Below are positions 13,256-23,200 of a stretch of 25,465 nucleotides of DNA, piece by piece. Under the pieces are notes generated by a model that was not told the DNA's origin, did no database searches, and saw only the letters and a list, made by a program, of their open reading frames with translations. The stretch is taken from positions 1 to 25,465 of the forward strand of contig CAJUQD010000037.1 in NCBI GenBank assembly GCA_910588105.1, written 5' to 3'. Both the position numbers and the translations under genes were made by a program. The number at the start of each line of letters is the position of its first letter. Position 1 is the first letter of the stretch. The stretch is from an uncultured Oscillospiraceae bacterium. Its GTDB lineage: Bacteria; Bacillota; Clostridia; Oscillospirales; Oscillospiraceae.

Positions 13256-15345
13256 TCAAGCTCGCCATTATCCTGCCTGTCGCTCTGATTGCTCTGCTCT
13301 ATGGCGGCGGCTACATCGGTCAGTTCATCTACAATTATCAGGTCTGGGAGGCGGCAGGTGGCGTGTTCGGTACCTCTCCCCAGTTCCCAAGCGGCAATTT
13401 TTTCGCCTGTATCGCCGCCGCCTTTCACTTTCCCTATGGCTTGTACGGCATAGGCTTCTGCGTGGGGGCGTTGGCTGTCCTGATTTTCATGGTCATGCGG
13501 ATGGGATACAGCGAGACCGGCGAGTATGACCGAGACCGCAACCTGATCTACTCCAACAAAGGCACCTACGGCACAGCGGGCTTTATGTCCAAAAAGGAGC
13601 TGAAGGGTGTCTTGGATCTGGTTCCCAATATCCGCAAACACCCCGGCATCATCCTGGGGGAGTTGGACGGCCAGGTGGTATGTGTCCCGGAGAAGACCCG
13701 GTTCAATGGGAATCTGGCTGTGTACGGGGCCAGCGGCTCCAAAAAGACGCGGGCGTTCTGTATGAATATGATTCTCCAGACGGTCGCCCGGCGGCACTCT
13801 CTTATAATCTGTGACCCAAAATCGGAACTCTATGAAAAATCCAGCCAGTATCTTCGAGACAAGGGCTATACGGTGAAGGTGTTCAATCTGGTCACCCCCT
13901 CCTGCTCGGATTCCTGGAACTGTCTGGCGGAGATCAATGGTCAGGAACTGATGGCACAGCTTTTCTGTGATGTCATCATCAAAAATACTGGCAGTGCCAA
14001 GGGAGACCACTTCTGGGACAACGCTGAAATGAATCTGTTGAAAGCCTTGGTTCTCTATGTGGAGCGGGGCTACCCGGAAGAGAAAAAGAACATTGGTGAG
14101 GTCTACAAGCTATTGACGCAGAGCAGTGAGAAGGAGCTGAATGCCCTTTTTGATGTGCTGCCCGTCACCCACCCGGCTAAATCCCCCTACAGCATCTTCA
14201 AGCAGTCCGGCGAGAATGTCCGGGGCGGCGTCATCATCGGTCTGGGGTCCCGGCTCCAGGTATTTCAGAACAGCGATATTCGGGAAATCACCGGCCATAC
14301 GGAGATTGACATGGAGCTGCCGGGTAAAGAACCCTGTGCCTATTTCTGTATCACCAGCGACCAGGACAGCACCTTTGACTTTTTGTCCTCGCTGTTTTTG
14401 TCCTTTGTTTTTATCCGGCTGGTACGCTATGCCGATCAGGAATGTCCCGGCGGGGCACTGCCTGTTCCCGTCCATGTACTGGGTGAGGAATTATGTGCCT
14501 GCGGCGTTATCCCTGACCTTTCCCGCAAAATCTCAGTCATCCGTTCCCGGAACATCTCTATGTCCTGTGTATTCCAGAACCTCGCGGGACTCCAGAACCG
14601 CTACCCACTGAACCAGTGGCAGGAGATACTGGGCAACTGCGATGTGACGCTGTTCCTTGGCTGCACCGATGCCCTGACAGCGGATTTCATCTCCCAGCGA
14701 ACGGGTGAGGCAAGTATTTCCGTAACCAGCAAGGCCAAGCAGCTGGGGACCTGGCGCATTTCCAACTATACCCCGGAATACCGGGAGACCAGCGGCGTCG
14801 GCAAGCGCAGGCTGATGACGATGGATGAGGTGCTGCGCATGGATGTGGACCGCGCCCTGGTGATTATCCGGGGCAAAAATGTATTGGAGGTGGATAAGTA
14901 CGACTACTCAAAGCATCCGGAAGCTAAGAAGCTGCGGCCCAGCAAGGCCTCCGCCCATGTCCCTGACTGGCGTGTAGCCCAGGAGAAGAACAAGCAGCCC
15001 AAGCCTCCCGCCAAGAAAGCCGCTCCGACAGGGAACCCGGCACAAGGGACGGTCCGGCAGGGCGAAGAGATGGTGGAGCCGTCTGCTCCTCCGGCAGGCA
15101 GAACGCAAAAGAAACCAGCAGTGCCCAAAACTCCAGCAAAGCGGCAGAGGCAATCACCGCAGGCAAAGAGGACAGCTTCTCATCCCAAAGAGGAAGAACA
15201 GCCCTCTGTTTCCTCTCAGCCGGCGGCGGATGAAGAACAGCCGGTGCCGGCTTCTACAGAAACAACAGGAACAACTCGGGTCGTGACTGCGACCAGAGAT
15301 TCCATATTCGTTAGACCGAAATCAAAATGTGAAGAGGAGGAATAA
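13252..15345 (+). CDS. virD4: VirD4/TraG-type coupling ATPase
   Basis: This 697-aa protein would couple the DNA-relaxase complex to the secretion channel. It has two N-terminal membrane segments (about 4-24 and 60-83), a P-loop at 159-166 (GASGSKKT), the stretch VPVHVLGEELCACGVIPDL holding the Walker B position (E412, E413) and a typical RSRNISMSCVFQNLAGLQNRY motif. The tail from about 570 is Pro/Lys-rich and disordered. Both ATP motifs deviate from consensus: Lys for Gly in the P-loop and Glu for Asp in Walker B. ATG 13252 overlaps the previous stop. AAAGGAG at 13221-13227 is rather far from it, and an in-frame ATC at 13237 is better placed, so the start is slightly uncertain. Confidence 0.93.
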   Translation: MIKLAIILPVALIALLYGGGYIGQFIYNYQVWEAAGGVFGTSPQFPSGNFFACIAAAFHFPYGLYGIGFCVGALAVLIFMVMRMGYSETGEYDRDRNLIYSNKGTYGTAGFMSKKELKGVLDLVPNIRKHPGIILGELDGQVVCVPEKTRFNGNLAVYGASGSKKTRAFCMNMILQTVARRHSLIICDPKSELYEKSSQYLRDKGYTVKVFNLVTPSCSDSWNCLAEINGQELMAQLFCDVIIKNTGSAKGDHFWDNAEMNLLKALVLYVERGYPEEKKNIGEVYKLLTQSSEKELNALFDVLPVTHPAKSPYSIFKQSGENVRGGVIIGLGSRLQVFQNSDIREITGHTEIDMELPGKEPCAYFCITSDQDSTFDFLSSLFLSFVFIRLVRYADQECPGGALPVPVHVLGEELCACGVIPDLSRKISVIRSRNISMSCVFQNLAGLQNRYPLNQWQEILGNCDVTLFLGCTDALTADFISQRTGEASISVTSKAKQLGTWRISNYTPEYRETSGVGKRRLMTMDEVLRMDVDRALVIIRGKNVLEVDKYDYSKHPEAKKLRPSKASAHVPDWRVAQEKNKQPKPPAKKAAPTGNPAQGTVRQGEEMVEPSAPPAGRTQKKPAVPKTPAKRQRQSPQAKRTASHPKEEEQPSVSSQPAADEEQPVPASTETTGTTRVVTATRDSIFVRPKSKCEEEE

Positions 15346-15352
15346 TTTCACA

Positions 15353-16891
15353 ATGCCAAGGAAAAAAACTGTACCCATTCCTGAAGAGCAGGAACTGACT
15401 GAGCAGACTGGCCTTCCCGCTGATACCGGCGGAATGGAGGCCGAAGCCGCCCCGGAAACCGGGATGACTGATTTTTCCCCCAGCGATGATCCTTTCTCCG
15501 GCGGCGATGCCGGCGTTTGGGAGGAAGGCGGCGGCGATGTTCCGCACGATGACGCCGATGGTGGTATCGCCCCTGCTGACCCGGAGGCCGATGTAACCGA
15601 AAACGGGGCTGAGGAACCCGACGCTGGTTCCATGGGCGATGAAACCGACGGCGAAGCCCAGGACGGGGAATTTCCCGCAGAGGATGTGTCTTCTGATGGT
15701 GGGAGCGTCCCCCAGGATGATGTACCTTTCGACGGTGAACCGGAAGAGTCTGACCCTGAGTACGACTCTTTACTCCAGGAATGGGGTGAAGCGAGTGTCT
15801 CCCCGGACGGTGAGGCAGGAGTCGGCGATGACCCGCTGACGCTGGCACCGCCGCCCGGTGAGGAGCCGGATGTTCCTGCCCCAGAGGACACTTTTGCGGA
15901 GGATACGCCGCCCAGGGAGGCACGCCCCCGGAGACGCCGCGAGGCCGCCGCATCTCTCTCTGCCTCTCGCCGCACGGCTGACCGTGAGCGGGTGCTGACC
16001 ATCGAGGCCCGGGATGAGGTGCAAACCGAGGCGGAGCGGGAGGCCATCATCTGGCATGAAATCCAGAACGCCGACTGGACGCGCCGCATCCTCACTGGTA
16101 CGCTGGATGGAGTGGAGCAGACGGAATCCGGCCTGACCCTGGCGGTGGTCAACTACAAGGGCTTCCGGGTGGCGATTCCCCTTAAAGAGATGCTGCTCTA
16201 CCCTGGCAAACTGCCCACCGGCCCGGAGTACATGGAGACCATGGCCCGTCTGCGCCGCATCCTCATGGTCCGGCTGGGTTCTGAGATTGACTTCGTGGTG
16301 AAGGGCCACGACAACAAGAGCCGCAGTGCTGTGGGCAGCCGCAAGGACGCCATGTACCGCAAACGGCAGAGTTTCTATCTGGACAGGGATGAGATGGGCG
16401 AGCCCATGATCTACGAGGGCCGGGTGGTGCAGGCCCGGGTGGTGGCGGTCTCCGAGAAGATCATCCGTGTGGAGGTCTTTGGCGTGGAGTGCGCTATCGT
16501 GGCCCGCGGGCTGTCCCGCTCTTGGATGGGCGACGCCACCGAGAAGTACAGCGTAGGCGACCGTATTCTGGTACGTGTCCTCAAGATCAGCGGCAGCACC
16601 GTGGAGAATCTGGCGATTACGGCGGATGTGCGCAGTGTGTCCAACGGCACCGACCATGATAATCTGAAAAAGTGCGTGGTCCAGGGCCGCTACGCTGGGC
16701 GGGTTACCGACATCCGGGGCGGCGTGGTGTTTATCCGGCTGAACAATGGGGTCAACGCCATCGCCCACTCCTGCTATGACCGCCGCACCCCCGGCAAGCG
16801 GGACGATGTGAGTTTTTCCGTCACCCGGCTGGACCCGGAGCAGGGCGTGGCGGTCGGCATCATCACAAGGATCATCAAACAAAATTTGTAA
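15353..16891 (+). CDS. acidic protein with S1-like OB-fold domains
   Basis: The 512-aa protein begins with about 190 residues of acidic, Gly/Pro-rich, probably disordered sequence, followed by a basic patch (RPRRRREAAASLSASRR) and a charged helix. Residues about 230-345 form a first beta-rich domain (TRRILTGTLDGVEQTESGLT). Then come two S1-like OB folds at about 351-430 (YEGRVVQARVVAVSEKIIRV) and 440-507 (VVQGRYAGRVTDIRGGVVFI). S1 domains bind RNA or single-stranded DNA. ATG 15353 follows GAGGAGG by 12 nt; an ATG at 15329 is in frame but overlaps the virD4 end. Position after virD4 suggests handling of the transferred strand or mRNA, which is inferred. Confidence 0.85.
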   Translation: MPRKKTVPIPEEQELTEQTGLPADTGGMEAEAAPETGMTDFSPSDDPFSGGDAGVWEEGGGDVPHDDADGGIAPADPEADVTENGAEEPDAGSMGDETDGEAQDGEFPAEDVSSDGGSVPQDDVPFDGEPEESDPEYDSLLQEWGEASVSPDGEAGVGDDPLTLAPPPGEEPDVPAPEDTFAEDTPPREARPRRRREAAASLSASRRTADRERVLTIEARDEVQTEAEREAIIWHEIQNADWTRRILTGTLDGVEQTESGLTLAVVNYKGFRVAIPLKEMLLYPGKLPTGPEYMETMARLRRILMVRLGSEIDFVVKGHDNKSRSAVGSRKDAMYRKRQSFYLDRDEMGEPMIYEGRVVQARVVAVSEKIIRVEVFGVECAIVARGLSRSWMGDATEKYSVGDRILVRVLKISGSTVENLAITADVRSVSNGTDHDNLKKCVVQGRYAGRVTDIRGGVVFIRLNNGVNAIAHSCYDRRTPGKRDDVSFSVTRLDPEQGVAVGIITRIIKQNL

Positions 16892-16903
16892 AGGAGAGGG
16901 CCT

Positions 16904-18061
16904 ATGAAGCATTTGAAGCGTCTGGCGCTGTCTTTGCTGCTGGTACTGTCCATAACAGTCACCGCCATGGCCGCTGAGGTTCCGGTAAGTCTGGTAGTGG
17001 AAAACCTGAACGGCCAGCAGCGCATCGTCAAGACCTATGAGCTTCCCCCCGGGACAGACCCGGAGACACTGAAGGAGCCGTCGTTTGAGTACGACGGCTT
17101 CACTTATACCTGGGCCTACACCACCAAGGAGGAGCACACCTTCCTGGAGACCAAAGCGGTAACCGAGAAGGTCACAGTGGAGACGGTCAAAAAGGACCTG
17201 AACGTGGTCCTGGAGCAGCTGGCCCCCAGCATCCCCTATGACGATGGGGAGTTTAGCGGCGAGCTGACTTTGGATCACACCACCATCACCACCGAGGCGG
17301 CGGGCTATACCACCAAGAGCGGGAAGGTTACCGCCACCAAAACCATTGGGCCGCTGGACCGCAACGATATGTCCTACGTTCCGGCTACCACAGTCAAGGA
17401 CGGCAGAACGCTCAATCTGGTCAATGTGGAGTGGCAGGTCATCGGGACGGACCTGGTTGGGGACGCTCTGGCCCCTGCCTCCTATCAGGCGGTAGCGACC
17501 TATTCCGCGTCCACCAGCAGTCAGGTAGCCACAGGCTATGTCTCCACCGCAGAGTATAAAGGAACGGTGACCGCCTCTGGCGTGAGCAGCATCACTTATA
17601 CAGTGGTCTACACCGGAGCGGAGATCGTGCCCGAGACACCGCAGCCTACCGAACAGCCGGACAAAAAACCGGGCAGTCTGTTCGGCGGGAATGTGGCCGC
17701 TATCGGCGGTACGATCCTGCTGGTGCTGCTGCTTGCGGCGCTGGCTGGAGCGGGCGGCTATCTGTTCCTGCACAGGAAGAATGTCTATGTCTACATTCCG
17801 GGCGACAGGCCCCGGGATTACAAGCTGATCGCCAAGTTCCGGGCGGAACCTCAGCGGCCGGAGATAGACATTACCGGTCTGGACCCCTACCCGGAAAGCA
17901 TCATCGCGGTGGAGATCAAGCGTCCCCTGGCAAAAAAGCTGCTGGGCCAGACCTTCACCGTCCATCATCGCGGAGCGGATTATGCCTACACCGTTCTTCA
18001 GGACCGTCCTGGGGACTGGCATGAGTTCGACCCTACCGAGGAAAAGGAGGAATCTATTTGA
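16904..18061 (+). CDS. secreted single-pass membrane protein of the transfer operon
   Basis: The 385-aa protein has a signal peptide (KHLKRLALSLLLVLSITVTA, cleavage near AMA), an extracellular Thr-rich beta domain (about 25-245), a Pro-rich spacer (PETPQPTEQPDKKPGS), one membrane helix (about 263-287) and a cytoplasmic tail of about 95 residues. ATG 16904 has AAAGGAGAGG at 16890-16899. The stop overlaps the TTG of the sortase. It lacks an LPXTG-type sorting signal. A plausible role is linking the channel to the wall or to the surface proteins. No family name is claimed. Confidence 0.8.
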   Translation: MKHLKRLALSLLLVLSITVTAMAAEVPVSLVVENLNGQQRIVKTYELPPGTDPETLKEPSFEYDGFTYTWAYTTKEEHTFLETKAVTEKVTVETVKKDLNVVLEQLAPSIPYDDGEFSGELTLDHTTITTEAAGYTTKSGKVTATKTIGPLDRNDMSYVPATTVKDGRTLNLVNVEWQVIGTDLVGDALAPASYQAVATYSASTSSQVATGYVSTAEYKGTVTASGVSSITYTVVYTGAEIVPETPQPTEQPDKKPGSLFGGNVAAIGGTILLVLLLAALAGAGGYLFLHRKNVYVYIPGDRPRDYKLIAKFRAEPQRPEIDITGLDPYPESIIAVEIKRPLAKKLLGQTFTVHHRGADYAYTVLQDRPGDWHEFDPTEEKEESI

Positions 18062-18897
18062 AGCACATCAAAATGTTTGCCGGGCTGATGCTGTCCGCTG
18101 TGGCGGCGCTGTGCATGAGCGTCCCGGCCTTTGCGTCGGACTACTCGTTCACCACAGACGCCCCCCAGGACTACTACAAGAGCACCAGCTATGAGGACGT
18201 CTACGGCTCCCAGTACAACTACGGGGGCCGGAATGTGGTGGACTACCAGGTGCCGGAGCTGGAGTACGGCGTTCAGAGCACCACCATGACCGGCGTGATG
18301 GAGCGCACCATGCTCCCCGGCCTCCAGCAGACGGTGGCGACTGGAGGCGGCGGCTACGGCGTGGCCGGGGGCGGCCCCATCACCGTACTCACCGAGGCCA
18401 CCGGAACGGGCGGCTCCGGTTCCACTTCGACCACCACCCCCACGACGCCCACCCTGCCCACCACTCCCAGCTATCAGCAGCCGGCCTACACCAGCGTGGA
18501 GGGCATGGCCTACAAGGACGGCAGCATCGGCACTGTCAAAATTCCCTCGCTGAAAATCAACATGAAGGTCTGGGAGGGCGAGACCGACGCCAGCATGAAA
18601 AAGGGCCTGGGCCATTACAGCTCTACCTCCGCCTGGGATGGAAATGTGGCAATGTGTGGACACAACCGGGGGAGCAAGTATGTGATCGGTTCCATCAAGG
18701 ACCTGGAGCAGGGCGACACCATCACCTACACCACGATCTACGGCACCCGCACCTATCAGGTCACCACCGTGAAGGTCATCTCCAACACGGATTGGAGCTA
18801 CCTCCAGTCCACCGCCGACAACCGCATTACCCTCACCACCTGTCTGGCCGACCACCCGGAGAGCCGGGTGCTGGTCCAGGCCGTAGAAAAAAAGTAA
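18058..18897 (+). CDS. sortase, class D-like
   Basis: The 279-aa protein carries the sortase triad: H202 in CGHNRG, C262 in TLTTC and R270 in ESRVLV. The TLxTC context resembles class D or A enzymes rather than class B. It has an N-terminal signal or anchor (KHIKMFAGLMLSAVAALCMS, ending in AFA), a long Gly/Thr/Pro-rich linker (about 100-145) and the catalytic beta barrel from about 150. The start is TTG 18058, seven bases after AGGAGG, in a context almost identical to that of the gene at 4858. The likely substrate is the large adhesin downstream, whose C-terminal signal is outside the window. Confidence 0.92.
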   Translation: MKHIKMFAGLMLSAVAALCMSVPAFASDYSFTTDAPQDYYKSTSYEDVYGSQYNYGGRNVVDYQVPELEYGVQSTTMTGVMERTMLPGLQQTVATGGGGYGVAGGGPITVLTEATGTGGSGSTSTTTPTTPTLPTTPSYQQPAYTSVEGMAYKDGSIGTVKIPSLKINMKVWEGETDASMKKGLGHYSSTSAWDGNVAMCGHNRGSKYVIGSIKDLEQGDTITYTTIYGTRTYQVTTVKVISNTDWSYLQSTADNRITLTTCLADHPESRVLVQAVEKK

Positions 18898-18906
18898 AAA
18901 AACTTG

Positions 18907-18946
18907 TTGAAAAACCTCTGTGTATTTTCGTATAAAGTAGTATAAT
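18907..18946 (+). promoter_or_regulatory. promoter before the wall hydrolase gene
   Basis: TTGAAA at 18907-18912 and TATAAA at 18931-18936 are 18 bp apart. A perfect TATAAT at 18941-18946 is close by but lacks a clear -35 box. The AT-rich 70-bp gap between the sortase and the next gene contrasts with the GC-rich surroundings, which supports a promoter here. Confidence 0.6.
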
Positions 18947-18968
18947 CATATGAACGGAGGTTTTCACA

Positions 18969-20138
18969 ATGAGGAAAAAACTTTTTATGATCGGGCTGGC
19001 TGTCACACTCTGCCTGGGGCTGGTCATCCCTGCGGCGGCCGCAAGTCCGCCCTCCGACCAGGAGGCCGCAGCCGACTATGTGCGGGAGCGGGGCATCATG
19101 GTTGGGGACCAGAACGGGAACATGAATCTGGCCTCCAGCCTGAACCGCGCCGAGCTGGCCGTCCTGCTCACCCGGTTTCGCGGCGGAGTGGAGGAGTTGC
19201 AGGCCAATACCGCCTACTACGAGCGGGGCTGCAAATTCGTAGATGTCCCCGCCTGGGCCAAGCTTTATGTGGGCTACTGCGTCCGGAACAATCTGGTGGC
19301 CGGATATGACAAGCTCCATTATGGGGCGGCCGACCCGGTAACTCCCGCGGCGGCCTGCACGGTGATCCTGCGGGCCAGCGGCATTATGGACGGGGAAGGC
19401 AGCGTCTGGAGCTACGGAACCGCCTGTTCCTATGCCCTTGGCCTGGGCTGGATTGACGAACCCACCGCCCATGCGGAAAGCATCACCCGGGGCGAGATGG
19501 CGGTGCTGATCTACCGGGCGCTGACTGGTAGACATCCTGGGGATACGCCCTCTGCCAGTCAGAACACCGGGGACGGCTATCTAAGCAACGGAAAGCCTGT
19601 GACAGAAGAGAATGTGCTGGAGCTCCTGCGCCAGATCGAGAAGGAGTGGCCCCATGGCACGGTTTGGGGGACGCACAATACTCCGGGCACCCACAAAAAC
19701 GAGGTGCCCAGCACCGCCGCCAACCGTATCATGGACGTCTACTGGGTGAGCGAGTATTACGGATGCAGCGGCTACGCCTCCATGGTCAGCTCTCTCATTT
19801 TTGGGGACAAGACCAACCCCGGCCGCAGAGTGGAGGACCTGTCACAGATTCGACCTGGAGACATCCTCTTCTGGGTGCGAAATAGTGACAACTCTATTTG
19901 GCACGTGTCGGTTGCACTGGAATCTCCTGATGAAATCCATGCATTTCATGAAACCGACGGCAACCACGGCGGGATCATCCGTTGGCCGAATCAGGAGAGC
20001 CAGTACAGCAAAAACAACTTAGATAGCTACCGGGGCGAAAACAGGGCCTACCGCCTTGAGGCATGGACCCGCTACCCGGAGGATGTGGCCTATACCGGAA
20101 ACAGCGCGGGGGCGTGGTCCTCAGATGCCCTCAACTGA
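18969..20138 (+). CDS. SLH-domain cell wall hydrolase (NlpC/P60-like)
   Basis: The 389-aa protein has a signal peptide (KKLFMIGLAVTLCLGLVI, cleavage near AAA), then three S-layer-homology-like segments (about 35-75, 88-130 and 140-190; for example LNRAELAVLLTRF and ITRGEMAVLIYRAL). Its C-terminal peptidase domain (about 215-370) has C266 in YGCSGYASM and H312 in WHVSVAL, as in NlpC/P60 enzymes that cut peptidoglycan stems. Transfer systems need such an enzyme to open the wall. SLH segments would tether it to wall polymers. ATG 18969 follows CGGAGG. The residue before the catalytic Cys is Gly rather than the usual Asp. Confidence 0.85.
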   Translation: MRKKLFMIGLAVTLCLGLVIPAAAASPPSDQEAAADYVRERGIMVGDQNGNMNLASSLNRAELAVLLTRFRGGVEELQANTAYYERGCKFVDVPAWAKLYVGYCVRNNLVAGYDKLHYGAADPVTPAAACTVILRASGIMDGEGSVWSYGTACSYALGLGWIDEPTAHAESITRGEMAVLIYRALTGRHPGDTPSASQNTGDGYLSNGKPVTEENVLELLRQIEKEWPHGTVWGTHNTPGTHKNEVPSTAANRIMDVYWVSEYYGCSGYASMVSSLIFGDKTNPGRRVEDLSQIRPGDILFWVRNSDNSIWHVSVALESPDEIHAFHETDGNHGGIIRWPNQESQYSKNNLDSYRGENRAYRLEAWTRYPEDVAYTGNSAGAWSSDALN

Positions 20139-20232
20139 CAGGTCTGACCGCCCAAGGGAGGGCAAACGCGCATCAAAAACCACCGATCCCCAAACCGAAT
20201 CGTCCTGGCCGCAGAGCTGCGGCCAAAAGTCA

Positions 20233-20260
20233 AAGGACTGCACGATGATGTGCAGTCCTT
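20233..20260 (+). terminator. terminator-like hairpin between hydrolase and adhesin
   Basis: Arms 20233-20243 and 20250-20260 form a perfect 11-bp stem with a 6-nt loop, followed by the weak tail CCTTTGTG. A second GC-rich stem (20213-20219 with 20224-20230) lies directly before it. There is no room for a promoter between this hairpin and the adhesin, so it is probably a partial terminator or an mRNA stabiliser. Confidence 0.5.
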
Positions 20261-20298
20261 CCTTTGTGCTCACAAATTGATTAAGGAGGAAACGCTTA

Positions 20299-23200
20299 AT
20301 GTTGAAATCTCTCTCCCAGAGCATCAAAAACAAGTGGAGGCGAGCCCTTTCCGGCCTGTTGGCGGTGATCACCGTGGCTGGAATGCTCCCGGCCACCGCA
20401 TTCGCCGCTGAGAGGACATCGGCTGGCTCAGCGGCCAGCACCCCCGTTTACGCCCCCACCGGTGATTTCGAGGTCAACATCGCCGGCGCCACTGGCTGGA
20501 ACGGCACACACCAACCGCTGACCGTTTACAGCACTGAGAGCGGCAGCACGCAGACCACCACCATCCCTGCCTCGGGCGGGGCGGCCCCCCTCCCCTTCGC
20601 CCTGCTGGAGTACAGCGGCGGCGAGCGCGTCAAAGTCGGTCTGGCCGTTGATGACAGCGGCAGCGTGACCGGCTGGGAAGGCGGCAAACTTGGAAAGACC
20701 GGCTGGGTGGATAAGGAGGATATCCTTGTCAACCTGCCTGACATCCTGCCCGGCATCGCCTACAAGCGGGACGGCGGAAGGCAGTTTTCGTCCAGGCTGA
20801 GCCGGTATGAGTACGTCATTGCCGGCAACTTCGCTTTTGCTGAACAGCTGGCCCAGCTCCAGCGGGAGGCTATGTCGGACGGCGATACATTGGTCGTTCA
20901 GCAGTCCAGGCAGGATATCAGCATCCACCGGGCTAAGGGCGACGCCGGCCAGCTGTACCAGTACACGCTGGATGGCGCAGTCTATCCCAAGTATGAGGAC
21001 TGGACGGAGTATGATGCCCCGGATGATACACTGGGGCTGCTCCGGTACGAGCTGTCCAACGCCATTGACCGGGCTTACAGCGTCATTCCCTATACGACGC
21101 TGACTGAGCTGTGCGCGAGCGGTATCAAGCGGGCTCCCATCAAAGCAAGCAGCTCCAATCCCACCGGCGGAACTGGCGGCCTCAATCCCGGCAGTCCCGG
21201 CGGTCAGAAGCCCACCACCAGCAATGTTGACTGGAGTACTGACCCTGAAAGAACCTTTTTGCGGTTTACCCTGATCGAGTTCCCCGAGGGCGTGGTAAAG
21301 GATATCGGCAACAACGATTACAGCACCTGGCACGTAGTCGGCACCCCCCTCAATGTCGTTTGGAGCGACGGCACCTATGAAAACTGGACTGCGGAACAGT
21401 GCCGGAGCAAAATCACATGGTTTAATTCCAGTGCCATGCAGTACAACGGCAGGGGCTCCAACGCGGCCCAGATGATGGCAGGTGGAACGGGCGGCGTTTA
21501 TTCCTATGACGCCACCAGCGGCTACAATCAGCGTTGGGTCACCACGGCAGATGAATTTCAGAGGGAATCCGGGATCACCGACCAGCAGAAGGAGCAGATG
21601 TTCCACTGCAACAGCTCCAAGTGGTCTGCCAGCTGGATTGACGGCGACTACACCTCCATGTGGGGCACCGATCCCCAGCCTGTGACCCCTGGCAACCTAT
21701 ATAAAGTCTACAAGCCCAATGACGCTTTCCTGTACCTGCTGGGCCGGTTGAGTGAGAACAGCAGCGGAACCGGCTGGAGCAAGGATGACGCCATCGCCAA
21801 GTGGTCTGAGTACGTCCATGACGCCAGCGGCAACCTGCGGACCAAGTACCGGATCATCATTGAGACAGGCGGCGTGTTCGTTGACCCCGACGGTGTTCGC
21901 CGCGCCTATACCCTGCGGGAAATGATGGCCTATACGCTCTACAACAATGAAGCGGCCGTCAAGGGCAGCCTGATTCGGGACCAGTCCTCCACCATCCGCA
22001 ACATGGCGCAGTGGATGCGGCAGTCCAAGGGCCAGTTCCTGGAGTATCCCCTGAACGGGGACGGCACTCCCACCGGCGAGGAGCTGTGCTCCACCAACGG
22101 CTATACCGAGGCGGACAGCTTTGTGGACAGCATCACGAAGGCCGCCAAGATCCGGGATACGATCTTTACCGAGCGGCGTTCCTATGGCCTGCACATCCTG
22201 TCCCCCTTCAACTTTGAGCGGCCGGAGCCCACAGGGACTTCCCTGGAAGTCACCAAGAAGTCTGGGGCATCTATTCCCGCTGGCAAGACATGGAGCTTCA
22301 CTGTAACCTATACTGCGGGAAGTCCCTCCAACTATACAGCAAGGAAAAATAACACAGATTGTACGGATCAGGTGATTAACACTGGCAATGGTCTGAGATT
22401 TTCCCTGAAAGCCGATGAAACGATCCGTATTGTCTTTGATGCGGACGCCTCCTTCCGATTTGAGGTGCATGAGGATGACTCCTCCCAGCTGACCAATATT
22501 AGCGGCACCGGCGGCACCGCCGATATGTCCGCCAAAAAGTTTATCAGCAGCGGCGGCGCGTCCAAGGTGACATTCACCAATGGCACGACCATCACGGAGA
22601 AAAAGCCCGTCTATCTGAAGCTGAAGAAAATCGCGGCAAAAGATAAGCAGCCCCTCTCCGGCGCGGAGTTCTCCGTCTATGCGGACCCCTCCTGCACCGG
22701 GACCCCTCTGGCCGTGATGACCACCGGCTCCGACGGGACGGCGAGCACATCCGTCCCCAACATCGTCGAGGATGGCGGGAGCGTCACGCTGTATGTCAAG
22801 GAGACCAGAGCTCCCGCCGGCTGTACCCCGCTGGCCGCCCCCATTCCCGTGACCTGCAAGGCCCCGGAGAACTCCACTCAGGCAGGCGCGGCCCAGGTTG
22901 GCCCCGCCAGCGGCATTGAGAACGGCGGCATCCCTGAGCCCGGAAAGGCGCTCCTGTTTAAGCGGGACGCGCTGACCAACGCTGGGGTCGGCCCCGCCAC
23001 CTTTAAGTTCTCCTCCGTCACCAACGGCGTCTATGAGTTTGACACCGATGAAGCCGGCGTGCTGGAGAGCGTCCAGTGGTGGGACCCCACCGAGGCGGCT
23101 GGTAAGTACATCAAGCCCGGAGAATATGCCGTGACAGAGCTGATTCCGCCCCCCAATTACGAGCCTACCACCGAAGTGCAGCAGATCAAGCTGGAGCTGG

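Noticed and set aside
15770..18022. An antisense open frame of 750 codons
   Set aside because: It is opposite the S1-domain gene and the membrane protein gene, crosses their boundary and reads as a His/Gly/Asp-rich shadow.
20125..20280. A 51-codon ORF between the hydrolase and the adhesin
   Set aside because: No ribosome binding site, low-complexity composition, and it runs through the two hairpins; better explained as untranslated.
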